From the NCBI GenBank assembly GCA_016789905.1, contig JAEUQC010000213.1:110659-174658 (forward strand): a stretch of 64,000 nt of DNA. The letters run 5' to 3'. Below are positions 50,658 to 59,042 of this stretch, piece by piece (within the stretch, counting starts at the first letter, position 1; the number at the start of each line of letters is the position of its first letter). The notes below the pieces were generated by a model, which saw only the letters and a program-made list of their open reading frames with translations, ran no database searches and was not told the origin of the DNA. Source of the DNA: Bryobacterales bacterium (lineage in GTDB: Bacteria; Acidobacteriota; Terriglobia; Bryobacterales; Bryobacteraceae). The position numbers were made by a program, and so were the translations under genes.

Positions 50658-52012
50658 CCAGTCAACAGCCCCCAGGAAGTTGCGTACAACTTCTCGGCCG
50701 CTTCCTCGGTCTTCGCCTCCACAAATACACGCAACAACGGCTCCGTGTTCGACGACCGCACATGCACCCAACGGTCCGGCCACAACAGCTTCAACCCATC
50801 CGTCCGGTCCGCCTCGGCCTCCGGGAAGCCTTCCTCCAAGGCCTGCATCAATCCGCCCAGCCGCCCATGCTCAAACGGGACTTTTCCCGATTTCCGCACG
50901 TATTGCGGCAGCGCCGCAACCAGTTCGCTGACCGTCTTGCCCGTCTCCGCCATCAGGTCCAGCAGGAACGCCATCGCCGTGAATGAGTCGCGGCACAGTT
51001 GCACCGCCGGGAAGATGACGCCCCCCGCGGACCCCTCCCCTCCGATCGCCGCCTTCACCGCCTGCATCGTCTCCACCACGTTCGCTTCGCCCACCGGCGT
51101 CCGGTACACCTTTCGCCCAAACCCAAGCGCGATATCATCTATCGCGGCCGATGTCGTCAGGTTCACCACCACATCGCCCGGCACCACGGCCAGCGCGCGC
51201 AGCACCGCCAGCGCCAGCACGTCGTCGTTATCCAGCACGCGGCCCTTCTCATCCACAATCGCCAACCGGTCGGCATCAGGGTCCTGCGCGAATCCAACCT
51301 CGGCGCCGGTCTTCCCCACAAGCGCCGCCAGGTCGCCCAGCGTATCCGGCCGCGGTTCGGCGATGCGCGGAAACACCTTCGTCGGGTCAATCGATATCGC
51401 GTCCAAACGGCAATGCAGCGAATCCACCAGGAACCCCGGCGTCATCACCGAACCCGCGCCATTCACCGCGTCCAGCGCCACGCGAAACTTCCTCCGGCGA
51501 ATCCGGTCCACGTCCACCTTGGCCAGCACGCGGTCAATATGCACCGCCTTCGCTGTGCCTTCGTCCTTCGTCACGTGCCCGATTTCAGCATTCGTCGCCT
51601 GGGCGAAGTCGCTCTGGTGGTAGAGGTCAATCAGTTCATTCCGCTCATAGTGGTTGAAGAATTGGCCCTCCTTGTTGAACAGCTTCAGCGCGTTGTACTC
51701 CGCCGGATTGTGCGACGCCGTCAGCCCAATCCCGCCGCGCGCGCGAATGTGTTCCACATAGATCTGAATCGTCGGCGTCGGCAGTATGCCAACATCCACA
51801 ACGTCGCAGCCCGCCGCCAGCAATCCGCAGTTCACCGCGTGTTGCAGCATCGGCCCGCTCTTGCGCGTATCGCGGCCCACCACCACACGTCCCCGGCCCA
51901 CATACGTCCCAAACGCCTGTGCGAAGTGCAGCGTCAACGACGGCGTCAAAAACTCCGGCACCACTCCGCGCACACCCGATACGCCAATTTTCAGCAGGTG
52001 CTCCCGAGGCAT
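50654..52012 (-). CDS. Phosphohexomutase, phosphoglucosamine/phosphomannomutase family (paralogue 1)
   Basis: This 452-residue alpha-D-phosphohexomutase interconverts hexose 1- and 6-phosphates. It has the catalytic phosphoserine loop TASHNP, the metal loop DPDADR, a sugar-binding GEGSAGGVIF loop and the C-terminal phosphate loop RSSNTEPLLRV. All four functional loops are intact. The exact substrate (glucosamine, mannose or glucose phosphate) is unclear; the GEGSAG loop fits the GlmM/PMM group. It shares a one-base overlap (TAATG) with the upstream paralogue. Confidence 0.9.
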   Translation of the reverse strand: MPREHLLKIGVSGVRGVVPEFLTPSLTLHFAQAFGTYVGRGRVVVGRDTRKSGPMLQHAVNCGLLAAGCDVVDVGILPTPTIQIYVEHIRARGGIGLTASHNPAEYNALKLFNKEGQFFNHYERNELIDLYHQSDFAQATNAEIGHVTKDEGTAKAVHIDRVLAKVDVDRIRRRKFRVALDAVNGAGSVMTPGFLVDSLHCRLDAISIDPTKVFPRIAEPRPDTLGDLAALVGKTGAEVGFAQDPDADRLAIVDEKGRVLDNDDVLALAVLRALAVVPGDVVVNLTTSAAIDDIALGFGRKVYRTPVGEANVVETMQAVKAAIGGEGSAGGVIFPAVQLCRDSFTAMAFLLDLMAETGKTVSELVAALPQYVRKSGKVPFEHGRLGGLMQALEEGFPEAEADRTDGLKLLWPDRWVHVRSSNTEPLLRVFVEAKTEEAAEKLYATSWGLLTG

Positions 52013-53379
52013 TAGCTGTAGCTCCTTGCTTTGTCCATCAAAGTTTCAAACAGCGCCTGCGGCGGCGCCCCGCGCTGCTCGCAGATCACGCGAATGATCG
52101 GTTCGGTGTGGCTCACCCGCACGTGGAACCAGCGGTCCGGCCACGATACGCGCAGCCCGTCCGTGCGGTCGATTTTTCCATCCGGATACGACGCCAATAG
52201 GTCCAACAGCAACTCCGGCACGCGCGGCGTCGCCAGCCGCACTTCGCCCTTCAGAATCGAGAACGGCGGATATTCACTCAGCAGTTCGCCCAGCGGCCGG
52301 CCACGCTCTTTCATCATCGTCAGCACCGCCAGCATCGACGCGATGCCGTCATAGATAAAGCGAAACTGGGGCATCATCACCGCTCCCGTGCCTTCCCCGG
52401 CCACGGCAATCTGCTCCGGCCGGTAAGCGGCCAGCGCGTCCATGGCGGCCTGCCGCCCCACCGGCACCCGCAGCACTCGCCCTCCGTGGCGCGCGGCCAC
52501 CTCCTCCAGTAGCGCCGAACTCGACAGATTGCTGATCACAATCTTGCCCGGCCCGCGCGACAACTGATGATCGGCCAGCAGCGGCAGCATCAGTTCCTCC
52601 GATACCCCGCGCCCCTGCTCGTCGGCCATCGCCACACGGTCTGAATCCACGTCGAACAGGAACCCGGCATGCGCCCGCAGCGGCTTCATCAAAGGCCCTA
52701 ATTGCAGTTCCACCATTCGCGCCGAAGTGGTCGGCTCATGCGCGAACTGTACGCCTTCCACCCGTTCGTTGATCAGCACCAGGTCCAGTCCAAAGCGTTC
52801 AATCACCCGCCGCAAAATCAACGACGACGTTCCATTGCAACAATCCACCACCACCCGGAACTCTCGCAGGCTCGGCACGTCGAACACCGCCGCCAGGTCG
52901 TCAATATAGCGATCCAGCGCGCCGGCATCGCTGCGCAACTCCCCCAGTTGATCCCACGCAACAAAACGAAACTTGCGCAAATGATAGATGTCCAGCAATT
53001 CGCCCGATTCCGCCGTCGAAAGGTACGTCCCGCGCGGCCCCAGGAATCGCAGCGCGTTCCATTCCGCCGGGTTGTGGCTCGCACTGATCGCAATCCCGCC
53101 CGCCGCGTCCAGGTTCTGCAGCGCGTGCTGCACCACCGGTGTCGAAACCACCCCCAGGTCGATCACATTATGGCCGCACGCCATCAGCGCGCTCGCCACG
53201 CCTTCCCACGCCATGCGCCCGCTGGCCCGCGGGTCGCGCCCCACCACTACCGGCCGCCCCGGCTCAATAAACGTTCCAAACGCCGCCGCGAAATCCAGGA
53301 TATGACCAGCCGTCAATCCTCGGCCCACAATGCCACGCAGGCCCACATGGGAAATACGCAGTCCGCTATCGCCCCTCAT
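52012..53379 (-). CDS. Phosphohexomutase paralogue 2, with altered phosphate-binding loop
   Basis: This 455-residue paralogue of the downstream gene has the same domain order. SASHNP is present for the phosphoserine. The metal loop reads DVDSDR, keeping the three Asp residues but replacing the usual Pro. The sugar loop is GEGTGAVMM. The C-terminal phosphate loop is RVSHTEPIIRV, with His in place of the usual Asn (SNTEP). These changes suggest a different or broader substrate. ATG 53379 (MRGDSGLRISHVG) is chosen over an upstream frame to 53448. The gene overlaps the upstream CBM9-like gene by four bases. Confidence 0.88.
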   Translation of the reverse strand: MRGDSGLRISHVGLRGIVGRGLTAGHILDFAAAFGTFIEPGRPVVVGRDPRASGRMAWEGVASALMACGHNVIDLGVVSTPVVQHALQNLDAAGGIAISASHNPAEWNALRFLGPRGTYLSTAESGELLDIYHLRKFRFVAWDQLGELRSDAGALDRYIDDLAAVFDVPSLREFRVVVDCCNGTSSLILRRVIERFGLDLVLINERVEGVQFAHEPTTSARMVELQLGPLMKPLRAHAGFLFDVDSDRVAMADEQGRGVSEELMLPLLADHQLSRGPGKIVISNLSSSALLEEVAARHGGRVLRVPVGRQAAMDALAAYRPEQIAVAGEGTGAVMMPQFRFIYDGIASMLAVLTMMKERGRPLGELLSEYPPFSILKGEVRLATPRVPELLLDLLASYPDGKIDRTDGLRVSWPDRWFHVRVSHTEPIIRVICEQRGAPPQALFETLMDKARSYS

Positions 53380-54080
53380 TTCCCAACCAGCCGCAACCGC
53401 CCAAACGCCTCCGGCACATGATAGTTCCGCGCGCCCGTCGGCTGCCATGCCACCATCCGGTAGCCATTCGGCTTCTTGCCCTGTATGCGATAAAAATTGA
53501 TGCGCATCTCGCTGCCTGTCTTCACCGTTACACCGTTAATGCTTTCCATCGGAATCTGGAACTCGCCGTACCAGATCTTCTTTTCCTTATCGATCCGGGC
53601 CTTCACTTTGTAGCCGGAATTCCACAGCATTCCGCCTTGCGGGTTCATGTTCTTCCGGTCAATATCCAGGTCCACCCACTCGCCCTGCGGCGAAATCTGG
53701 AACTCACGATACCGCCACGGCTTGTCCATCTCCGCACCCACAAATACCTCGGCCACGTCCCATTCCCAAAGCCGCCACGTGTCTTTCGTCACGTCCGGGT
53801 CGGGCTTCAAATTCAGTTCCTCGTACGGACACGTGAACAGCACGTACAGTGTCTTGTCCGTCCATAGCGACCGGATTTCCGTCCTATGCCCCGGCACCGG
53901 TTCGCCCAGCGGCCCGTTCTCGGTCACCGCCGGCACGGCCGCTTTCCAATGCTTCGCCTGCGGGTCCGCTGTCAGCGGTACGTCCCGCTGGGTGCGCATG
54001 CTTTCAATCACACCCTTACCATCGGCCCACAACGGGGTCATGCAGAGGAAAATCCAAGCAAGGTTCTTCATTTCTTTCAC
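53376..54080 (-). CDS. Secreted carbohydrate-binding-module-9-like protein
   Basis: This 234-residue exported protein has a signal peptide (1-19, ending PLWADG). The CBM9-like/DOMON-like domain is seen in PLTADPQAKHWKAA, TEIRSLWTDKTLYVLFTCPYEE, WEWDVAEVFVGAE and YREFQISPQGEWVDLDID. The aromatic-rich sequence is typical of sugar-binding CBM9 domains found in carbohydrate-active enzymes. No catalytic domain is attached. It is the first gene of the operon with the two phosphohexomutases and a lipoprotein. It diverges from an alpha/beta hydrolase over only 21 bases. Confidence 0.82.
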   Translation of the reverse strand: MKEMKNLAWIFLCMTPLWADGKGVIESMRTQRDVPLTADPQAKHWKAAVPAVTENGPLGEPVPGHRTEIRSLWTDKTLYVLFTCPYEELNLKPDPDVTKDTWRLWEWDVAEVFVGAEMDKPWRYREFQISPQGEWVDLDIDRKNMNPQGGMLWNSGYKVKARIDKEKKIWYGEFQIPMESINGVTVKTGSEMRINFYRIQGKKPNGYRMVAWQPTGARNYHVPEAFGRLRLVGK

Positions 54081-54101
54081 GCTATCAGGTTAAATGACGT
54101 T

Positions 54102-54953
54102 ATGCCTACCCGCCGGGTGTTCCCACTCCTGTTCGCCGCGGCCGCTACTCTCTGTTCCCAGCCCACGCCCGCCCCGGTTCGCTTGCCCGCCGGGGCCACC
54201 GTCCAGGAAAACATTCCGTACGATGCGCATCCACAAACAGTCATGGATATCTACCGGCCCGCCGCGCCGGGCCCCCGTCCCGCCGTCATCGTTATCCACG
54301 GCGGCGGTTGGGTGGCCGGCTTCAAGGCCGGCATGGTTGCCAACTGGGTCGTCCGCTACCTGGAAAAGGGCTTTGTCGTGGCCAACGTCGAATACCGTCT
54401 CGGCCCCGTCGCCCCCGCCCCCGCCGCCGTTGAAGACGCGCTGAAGGCGGCCAATTTTTTCCTCGATAACGCCAGGAAGTACGGCGCCGATCCGAACCGC
54501 GTCGCCGTCACCGGCGGCAGCGCCGGAGGGCACTTGGCGCTCATGGTCGGCTTGACTCCCAAGAGCGCCAAACTGGGCAAACCCGTCAAAGTCCGCGCTG
54601 TCGTCAACTTCTGCGGCATTACCGATGTCGATGACCAGCTCCACGGCCCAAATGAACGAAAGTACGCGACCGATTGGGTGCCCGCCGGTCCAGGCCGCCT
54701 CGCCCTCGCCCGCCGCGTTTCCCCCATCACCTACGTCCGCAAGGACGCCCCTCCCGTGCTCACCATTCACGGCGACGCCGACGATACCGTGCCCTATCAA
54801 CACGGCGTCAGCCTCACCAAAGCCCTCACCGAAGCCGGCGCCAAAGCGGAACTCATCCCCATCCCCAAGGGCGGCCACAGCTTCCCCAGGGAGACCCAGG
54901 ATACAATCTATCCGCGTATCTTTGCATTCCTCAAGAACCACGGAGTCCTGTAG
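54102..54953 (+). CDS. Secreted alpha/beta hydrolase (esterase/acetylesterase-like, BD-FAE type)
   Basis: This 283-residue hydrolase has a signal peptide (ending near TLCSQ) and a catalytic domain with VIHGGGWVAGF (oxyanion hole), GGSAGGHLAL (nucleophile Ser), THGDADDTVPY-like HGDADDTVP (Asp) and KGGHSF (His). This is the pattern of carbohydrate or acetyl esterases of the prolyl-oligopeptidase clan. A secreted location suggests polysaccharide deacylation. It is divergent from the CBM9-like gene and overlaps the next gene by one base. Confidence 0.87.
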   Translation: MPTRRVFPLLFAAAATLCSQPTPAPVRLPAGATVQENIPYDAHPQTVMDIYRPAAPGPRPAVIVIHGGGWVAGFKAGMVANWVVRYLEKGFVVANVEYRLGPVAPAPAAVEDALKAANFFLDNARKYGADPNRVAVTGGSAGGHLALMVGLTPKSAKLGKPVKVRAVVNFCGITDVDDQLHGPNERKYATDWVPAGPGRLALARRVSPITYVRKDAPPVLTIHGDADDTVPYQHGVSLTKALTEAGAKAELIPIPKGGHSFPRETQDTIYPRIFAFLKNHGVL

Positions 54954-55990
54954 TGCGCCTCTTTCTCCTCGCAGCCCTGTTGCTCCAGGCGCAACCGCCT
55001 CGCATCGAAGAAGCCAAGGTCTACGGCCGCGACGCCTGGATTCTCTCCAACGGCCTCATTCGTGTCTCCCTGCTCAGAGGCGGCGGCCACATCGCCGAAG
55101 TCCGCCAAACAACCGGAGACCCCAAGCGCGACGTGAACCCCATGCGCGTTCCGCACTACCCCACCATCGATCCGCATACCTACAACGACAAAAAGCACAA
55201 CGCCATCTACGGCACAGACCCTCACCGCCGCCTGTCTTCCGGTTACCTGGGCCATCTGTTGTGCTTCCCCTACTATGGTCCCGTCTCTTCCGATGCCGAG
55301 GGCAAGCAAGGCCTGGGAAATCACGGCGAAGCCCCGGTCGTCGAATGGCGCAAACTAAAAGCCGAAATCACACCAGAAGCAGCGGTTTTCGAGTACGGCG
55401 CCGATCTTGTGCAAACGCAGTATCGCGTCTGGCGCCGCGTTACACTTCCACAGGGCAAACGCCACGTCAACGTGGAAGAGTGGGTGGAGAACCTCACCGA
55501 TCTGGACCGGCCCATGCAGTGGATGCAGCACGCCACCTTCGGCCCGCCTTTCGTGGAGCCCGGCCGCTCCCGCCTGCGCATCTCCGCGCAGGATCCCGCG
55601 CTTCGCGATCGCCTGATGCCGGAAGAACACGGCGTGGGCAGCTACACACCCATCCGCCTGGACCCCACCCGCCAGCAGCAGTTCTTCGTCATGTCCCATC
55701 CCGATTTTCGCGTCCAGATCGGCTACATCTTTCCCGCCGCGCAGAACCCCTGGGTGGGCGACTGGATGGAAAACGGACGCAACCAGGGTCTGCCCTGGAG
55801 CGGCCAGGTGATCGCCCGCGGCATTGAGTTCGGCAATAGCCCCTACGCTGAAGGTCTGCGCAAAGCCATCGAACGCGGCGCCATCGACGGAACGCCAGCC
55901 TATGGCTGGATTCGCGCCCGCGAAACACTGAAGAACGAGTTCCGCATCTTCCTAGCCGAGCCCGGCGCCGCCGAACCAGGGAAGGAGTAA
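54953..55990 (+). CDS. Secreted protein of unknown function, possibly mutarotase-like fold
   Basis: This 345-residue exported protein starts with GTG sharing a base with the previous stop (TAGTG). A short signal peptide (RLFLLAALLLQAQ) is followed by a beta-rich chain with aromatic and acidic residues, such as GRDAWILSNGLIRVSLLRGGGHIAEVRQTTGD, YLGHLLCFPYYGPV, NVEEWVENLTDLDRPMQWMQHATFG and NPWVGDWMENGRNQGLPWSG. The layout resembles the galactose-mutarotase-like supersandwich (for example DUF4380/aldose-epimerase relatives), but I see no diagnostic motif. Its neighbours suggest a role in carbohydrate handling. Confidence 0.7.
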   Translation: MRLFLLAALLLQAQPPRIEEAKVYGRDAWILSNGLIRVSLLRGGGHIAEVRQTTGDPKRDVNPMRVPHYPTIDPHTYNDKKHNAIYGTDPHRRLSSGYLGHLLCFPYYGPVSSDAEGKQGLGNHGEAPVVEWRKLKAEITPEAAVFEYGADLVQTQYRVWRRVTLPQGKRHVNVEEWVENLTDLDRPMQWMQHATFGPPFVEPGRSRLRISAQDPALRDRLMPEEHGVGSYTPIRLDPTRQQQFFVMSHPDFRVQIGYIFPAAQNPWVGDWMENGRNQGLPWSGQVIARGIEFGNSPYAEGLRKAIERGAIDGTPAYGWIRARETLKNEFRIFLAEPGAAEPGKE

Positions 55991-55997
55991 GCGGACT

Positions 55998-56699
55998 ATG
56001 GATCTCGAAAAACTGCAAGGCGTGTGGGCCAGTGGCCTCGCTACGATCACCATCACTGGCGACCGGTTCACCACCTCGCAAATGGGCTCGGAATACACAG
56101 GCCGAATCGAGTTGAACGAATCGGCGGTGCCGAAGGCGCTAACGCTCCATTTTGAAACCGGCCCCGAGGCGGGCAACACGAACTATGGCATCTATGAGTT
56201 CGTTGAATCCGGATGGCGCTTCTGTCTGGATATGCATGGAAAGCCTGCGCCCAAGCGGTTTGCCGCGGCCCTGAAGAAAGGCGTCGCGCTGCAGACCATG
56301 GTCCGCCGCCAGCATCCGGCGCGCCCGGCCGGCGGCCAGCCGGTGGCGGACTTGCAAGGCGAGTGGGCCATGCTGAGTTGCGTGCGCGCCGGCGATCCGC
56401 TCCCCGCCTCCTTCGCCAGGACTGGGCGCCGCTCAATAACCGGTGATCAATCGGTGCTCCGCTTTGGATCGCAAGTCTTCATGCAAGGCATCCTCACAAG
56501 CGATGGCCCCGGCACACTCCGGCTCGAACTCTCCACCGGAGAGGCGCCGCAACTCGGCATCTTCAACCTTTCCGGCGCTCAGCTAAAAACCTGCATGGGC
56601 GCGAGTGGAAATGGCCGCCCAGCGGCCTTTGTATCAACCAGCGAGGGCGGCGAAACACTCGCCACTTGGAAGCGGCTGGCACCGCCGGGCGGAAACTAA
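55998..56699 (+). CDS. Two-repeat TIGR03067/lipocalin-like protein
   Basis: This 233-residue protein contains two copies of a small beta-barrel-like unit starting with LEKLQGVW (about 3) and ADLQGEWAM (about 117), each followed by a turn with FTTSQ or SVLRFG and ending with an xTWKR-type strand. The same kind of two-repeat proteins are common in Planctomycetes and Acidobacteriota, and their role is unknown. No signal peptide is visible. It starts 7 bases after the previous gene and is followed by a UPF0158 gene 10 bases later. Confidence 0.75.
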   Translation: MDLEKLQGVWASGLATITITGDRFTTSQMGSEYTGRIELNESAVPKALTLHFETGPEAGNTNYGIYEFVESGWRFCLDMHGKPAPKRFAAALKKGVALQTMVRRQHPARPAGGQPVADLQGEWAMLSCVRAGDPLPASFARTGRRSITGDQSVLRFGSQVFMQGILTSDGPGTLRLELSTGEAPQLGIFNLSGAQLKTCMGASGNGRPAAFVSTSEGGETLATWKRLAPPGGN

Positions 56700-56709
56700 A
56701 AGAATCCGC

Positions 56710-57174
56710 ATGACGGTCGCCATAAAGGACGTCGTCGATAGGCTCGAATCTCCGGCCGAAGAATATCCCGCGTTCGTGGATCTCGAATCAGGCGAAGTGG
56801 TAAGCGTTTCACTCGAATTGCTAAGAATTGCCGAAGATTCCGAAGAGGATGAGCACCCGCCCGCGTTGCCGCAATGGCAGCGGAGCGAATGGGAAACCGC
56901 GTGCCGGATCGCCTCCAGGGACTCCTTCCTGCGGCTGCCTTCTTCGTTCGAAGTACACGAGTGGTCCATTATGGAGCAGTTCGCGCTATCGGTGCGTTCC
57001 CGGCCAAAACGGGAGGAACTCATGAATTCGCTGCACGGCCGTGGCGCGTTCCGCCACTTCAAAGACACGCTGCGCCGCCAAGGTCTGGAGAAGGATTGGC
57101 ATGCCTGCAAGGAGCGCGCACTGCGCCAAATCGCCATCGATTTCCGTGAACGTCACGGGTTGGCGTGGAAATAG
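56710..57174 (+). CDS. UPF0158 family protein
   Basis: This 154-residue protein matches the UPF0158 family. An acidic N-terminal half carries PAFVDLESGEVV, and there are conserved Trp/Phe/Arg helices with HEWSIMEQFA, GRGAFRHFKDTLRR and WHACKERALRQIAIDF. The function of the family is unknown. ATG 56710 is preferred over an upstream frame to 56605 that overlaps the preceding gene. It is the last gene of this rightward set and converges with the DUF1501 gene, 6 bases away. Confidence 0.85.
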   Translation: MTVAIKDVVDRLESPAEEYPAFVDLESGEVVSVSLELLRIAEDSEEDEHPPALPQWQRSEWETACRIASRDSFLRLPSSFEVHEWSIMEQFALSVRSRPKREELMNSLHGRGAFRHFKDTLRRQGLEKDWHACKERALRQIAIDFRERHGLAWK

Positions 57175-57180
57175 CCGGCG

Positions 57181-58242
57181 CTAGGCAAACAGCGCAGGAA
57201 CCGTCCGCCCGCCCGCAACCAGAGGAACACGCCGGCCGTCAGCGGTAGTGAGTTCGAACCGCGGGTCAATCCCCAACCGGCAATAGAGCGTGTGCATCAG
57301 GTCCTCCGGCGTCACCGGGAGTTCAGTAACCGAGGTCCCGGTTGCGTCCGTCGCTCCCAGCACGCGTCCGCCCGCCATGCCCCCGCCCGCGAACACGGCT
57401 GACCACGCTTTCGCATGGTGATCCCGGCCCGCTCCCTCGTTGATAGCCGGCGTGCGTCCAAACTCGCCCATCGCCATCACCAGCGTCGTTTCCAGTAGCC
57501 CGCGTTCCTCCAGTTCTCCCACCAAAGCCGCGAACGCCTGGTCGAACTCCGGCAGTAGCGTGTTCTTGCACGTATTGAAATGGTCGCCATGTGTGTCGTA
57601 ACGAAGCCACCCGTTGGCAACGGTGACGAACCGCGCCCCGTCCTCCACCAGTTGGCGCGCCCGCAGCGCGCCCTGGCCCGTTGGCGTGTCGCCATACCGC
57701 TCCCCTACCCTGCGCGGCTCCCGGCCGGGCGCCGGCGCCAGGCATGGGTTGTACGCGCGCCCCAGGTCACCAGCCCCGCAGCCAGGCAACGCCGCGGGAA
57801 GGGTCACGTACGGCGGCGGCGCGCCGCGTGGTCCCTTAATCCTTGCCACCACACTTCCCATGGCCGGGAACTCCACGTCCGGCCGCGGCCGGCTTCCGCT
57901 CAATAGATAGGATGAAGCCCGCTCATGGCCGGTTTCGGTCGAAGTCATTGACCGCAACACCGTCACTTTATCCATGATCTTCGCTGTCCGCGGAAGGTGC
58001 TCGCAGATGCGAACGCCGGGCACATTGGAACGGATCGCGCGGAACTCGCCGCGAATCTCTCGCGGCGCGTCCGGTTTCATGTCGAACGTATCCAGGTGCG
58101 ACATCCCGCCGCTCAGCCACAGCAGAATGCAGTTCAACTCACCCTTTGCCGCCGGGCCCGCCCGTAGCCCGCCCGCGCCCAACGTGCTCCATCGCAGGAA
58201 ATCCCGGCGGCCAAACAGATCGGTACGGGCTGCCATTCTCAT
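57181..58242 (-). CDS. DUF1501 protein with Tat signal and an apparent internal deletion
   Basis: This 353-residue member of the DUF1501/sulfatase-like alkaline phosphatase superfamily has a Tat-type N-terminus (GRRDFLRWSTLGAGGL), then NCILLWLSGGMSHLDTFDMKPDAP, RSMTSTETGHERASSYLLSG and, later, MGEFGRTPAINEGAGRDHH. Typical members are about 430-480 residues. The helical middle segment between YNPC and REPRRVGERYG is missing; about 60-80 residues appear to be deleted in frame. The nearby SDR gene stops 8 bases before its start. I chose ATG 58242; ATG 58236 is equally possible. Function of DUF1501 proteins is unknown. Confidence 0.85.
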   Translation of the reverse strand: MRMAARTDLFGRRDFLRWSTLGAGGLRAGPAAKGELNCILLWLSGGMSHLDTFDMKPDAPREIRGEFRAIRSNVPGVRICEHLPRTAKIMDKVTVLRSMTSTETGHERASSYLLSGSRPRPDVEFPAMGSVVARIKGPRGAPPPYVTLPAALPGCGAGDLGRAYNPCLAPAPGREPRRVGERYGDTPTGQGALRARQLVEDGARFVTVANGWLRYDTHGDHFNTCKNTLLPEFDQAFAALVGELEERGLLETTLVMAMGEFGRTPAINEGAGRDHHAKAWSAVFAGGGMAGGRVLGATDATGTSVTELPVTPEDLMHTLYCRLGIDPRFELTTADGRRVPLVAGGRTVPALFA

Positions 58243-58249
58243 CTTGTGC

Positions 58250-59020
58250 TTACAGCGTATTCGCCAGCACACCGCCGTCAATCAGCATCGTCGCGCCGGT
58301 AATATAGCTGCCCGCGTCGGTGCCCAGCAGCAGCGCCAGCCCGGCAATCTCCTCCGGCTTGCCCCACCGCTTCAGCGCCGTTCGATTCGTGAACTCCTGC
58401 TTCTGCTCGTCGTTCAACAAGCCCAGCGGAAGCTCCGTTAGAAACGGCCCCGGCGAAATGCAGTTCACCGTAATTCCATACGGACCCAGGTCCAACGCGC
58501 TGGAACGGGCCATCCCGATCAACGCCGCTTTCGTGGCGCTATATACATTGCGCCCAAGCTTCCCTCCCAACCCAAGCACCGACGATATATGAATCACCCT
58601 GCCCCACTTACGTTCCATCATCTGCGGCAGCACGGCGCGCGTCAGCCGCATGATGCCGGACAGGTTCAGTTCAATAATCTGGTCCCACGCTTCATCGGTA
58701 ATCTGATCGGCCCGTTGCGGCACATTCCCCCCCGCGTTGTTCACCAGCACATCCACACGCCCCAGCCGCGCGATAGTCTCATCGGCCAGCCGCTGCGCTT
58801 CCGCTCCCTTGCTCAGGTCCGCCGTCATCCACTCCACCCGCACCGCCAGGCCTTCGCCAATTTCTTTCGCGGCCGCTTCCAGTTCCGCCGCGTTCCGGCT
58901 GCAAATCATGATGTTGGCGCCATGTTCGGCATAAATCCGCGCCATCGACTTTCCCAGTCCGCGGCTCCCGCCCGTCACAAGGGCCACACGGCCCGTCAGG
59001 TCAAAAATCTTTTCATACAT
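58250..59020 (-). CDS. Short-chain dehydrogenase/reductase (SDR)
   Basis: This 256-residue classical SDR binds NAD(P)H through TGGSRGLG (16-23). It has the NNAGG motif (about 94-98), Ser147 and the catalytic pair Tyr160 and Lys164 in YSATKAA. The C-terminal SPGPFLTE and GATMLIDGG segments are also typical, as in gluconate 5-dehydrogenase-like and FabG-like enzymes. The substrate is unknown. ATG 59020 is chosen from the family N-terminus. It is 22 bases from the divergent sulfatase gene and is followed by the DUF1501 gene. Confidence 0.93.
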   Translation of the reverse strand: MYEKIFDLTGRVALVTGGSRGLGKSMARIYAEHGANIMICSRNAAELEAAAKEIGEGLAVRVEWMTADLSKGAEAQRLADETIARLGRVDVLVNNAGGNVPQRADQITDEAWDQIIELNLSGIMRLTRAVLPQMMERKWGRVIHISSVLGLGGKLGRNVYSATKAALIGMARSSALDLGPYGITVNCISPGPFLTELPLGLLNDEQKQEFTNRTALKRWGKPEEIAGLALLLGTDAGSYITGATMLIDGGVLANTL

Positions 59021-59042
59021 AGTGCTCCATAATACTGAAGTA

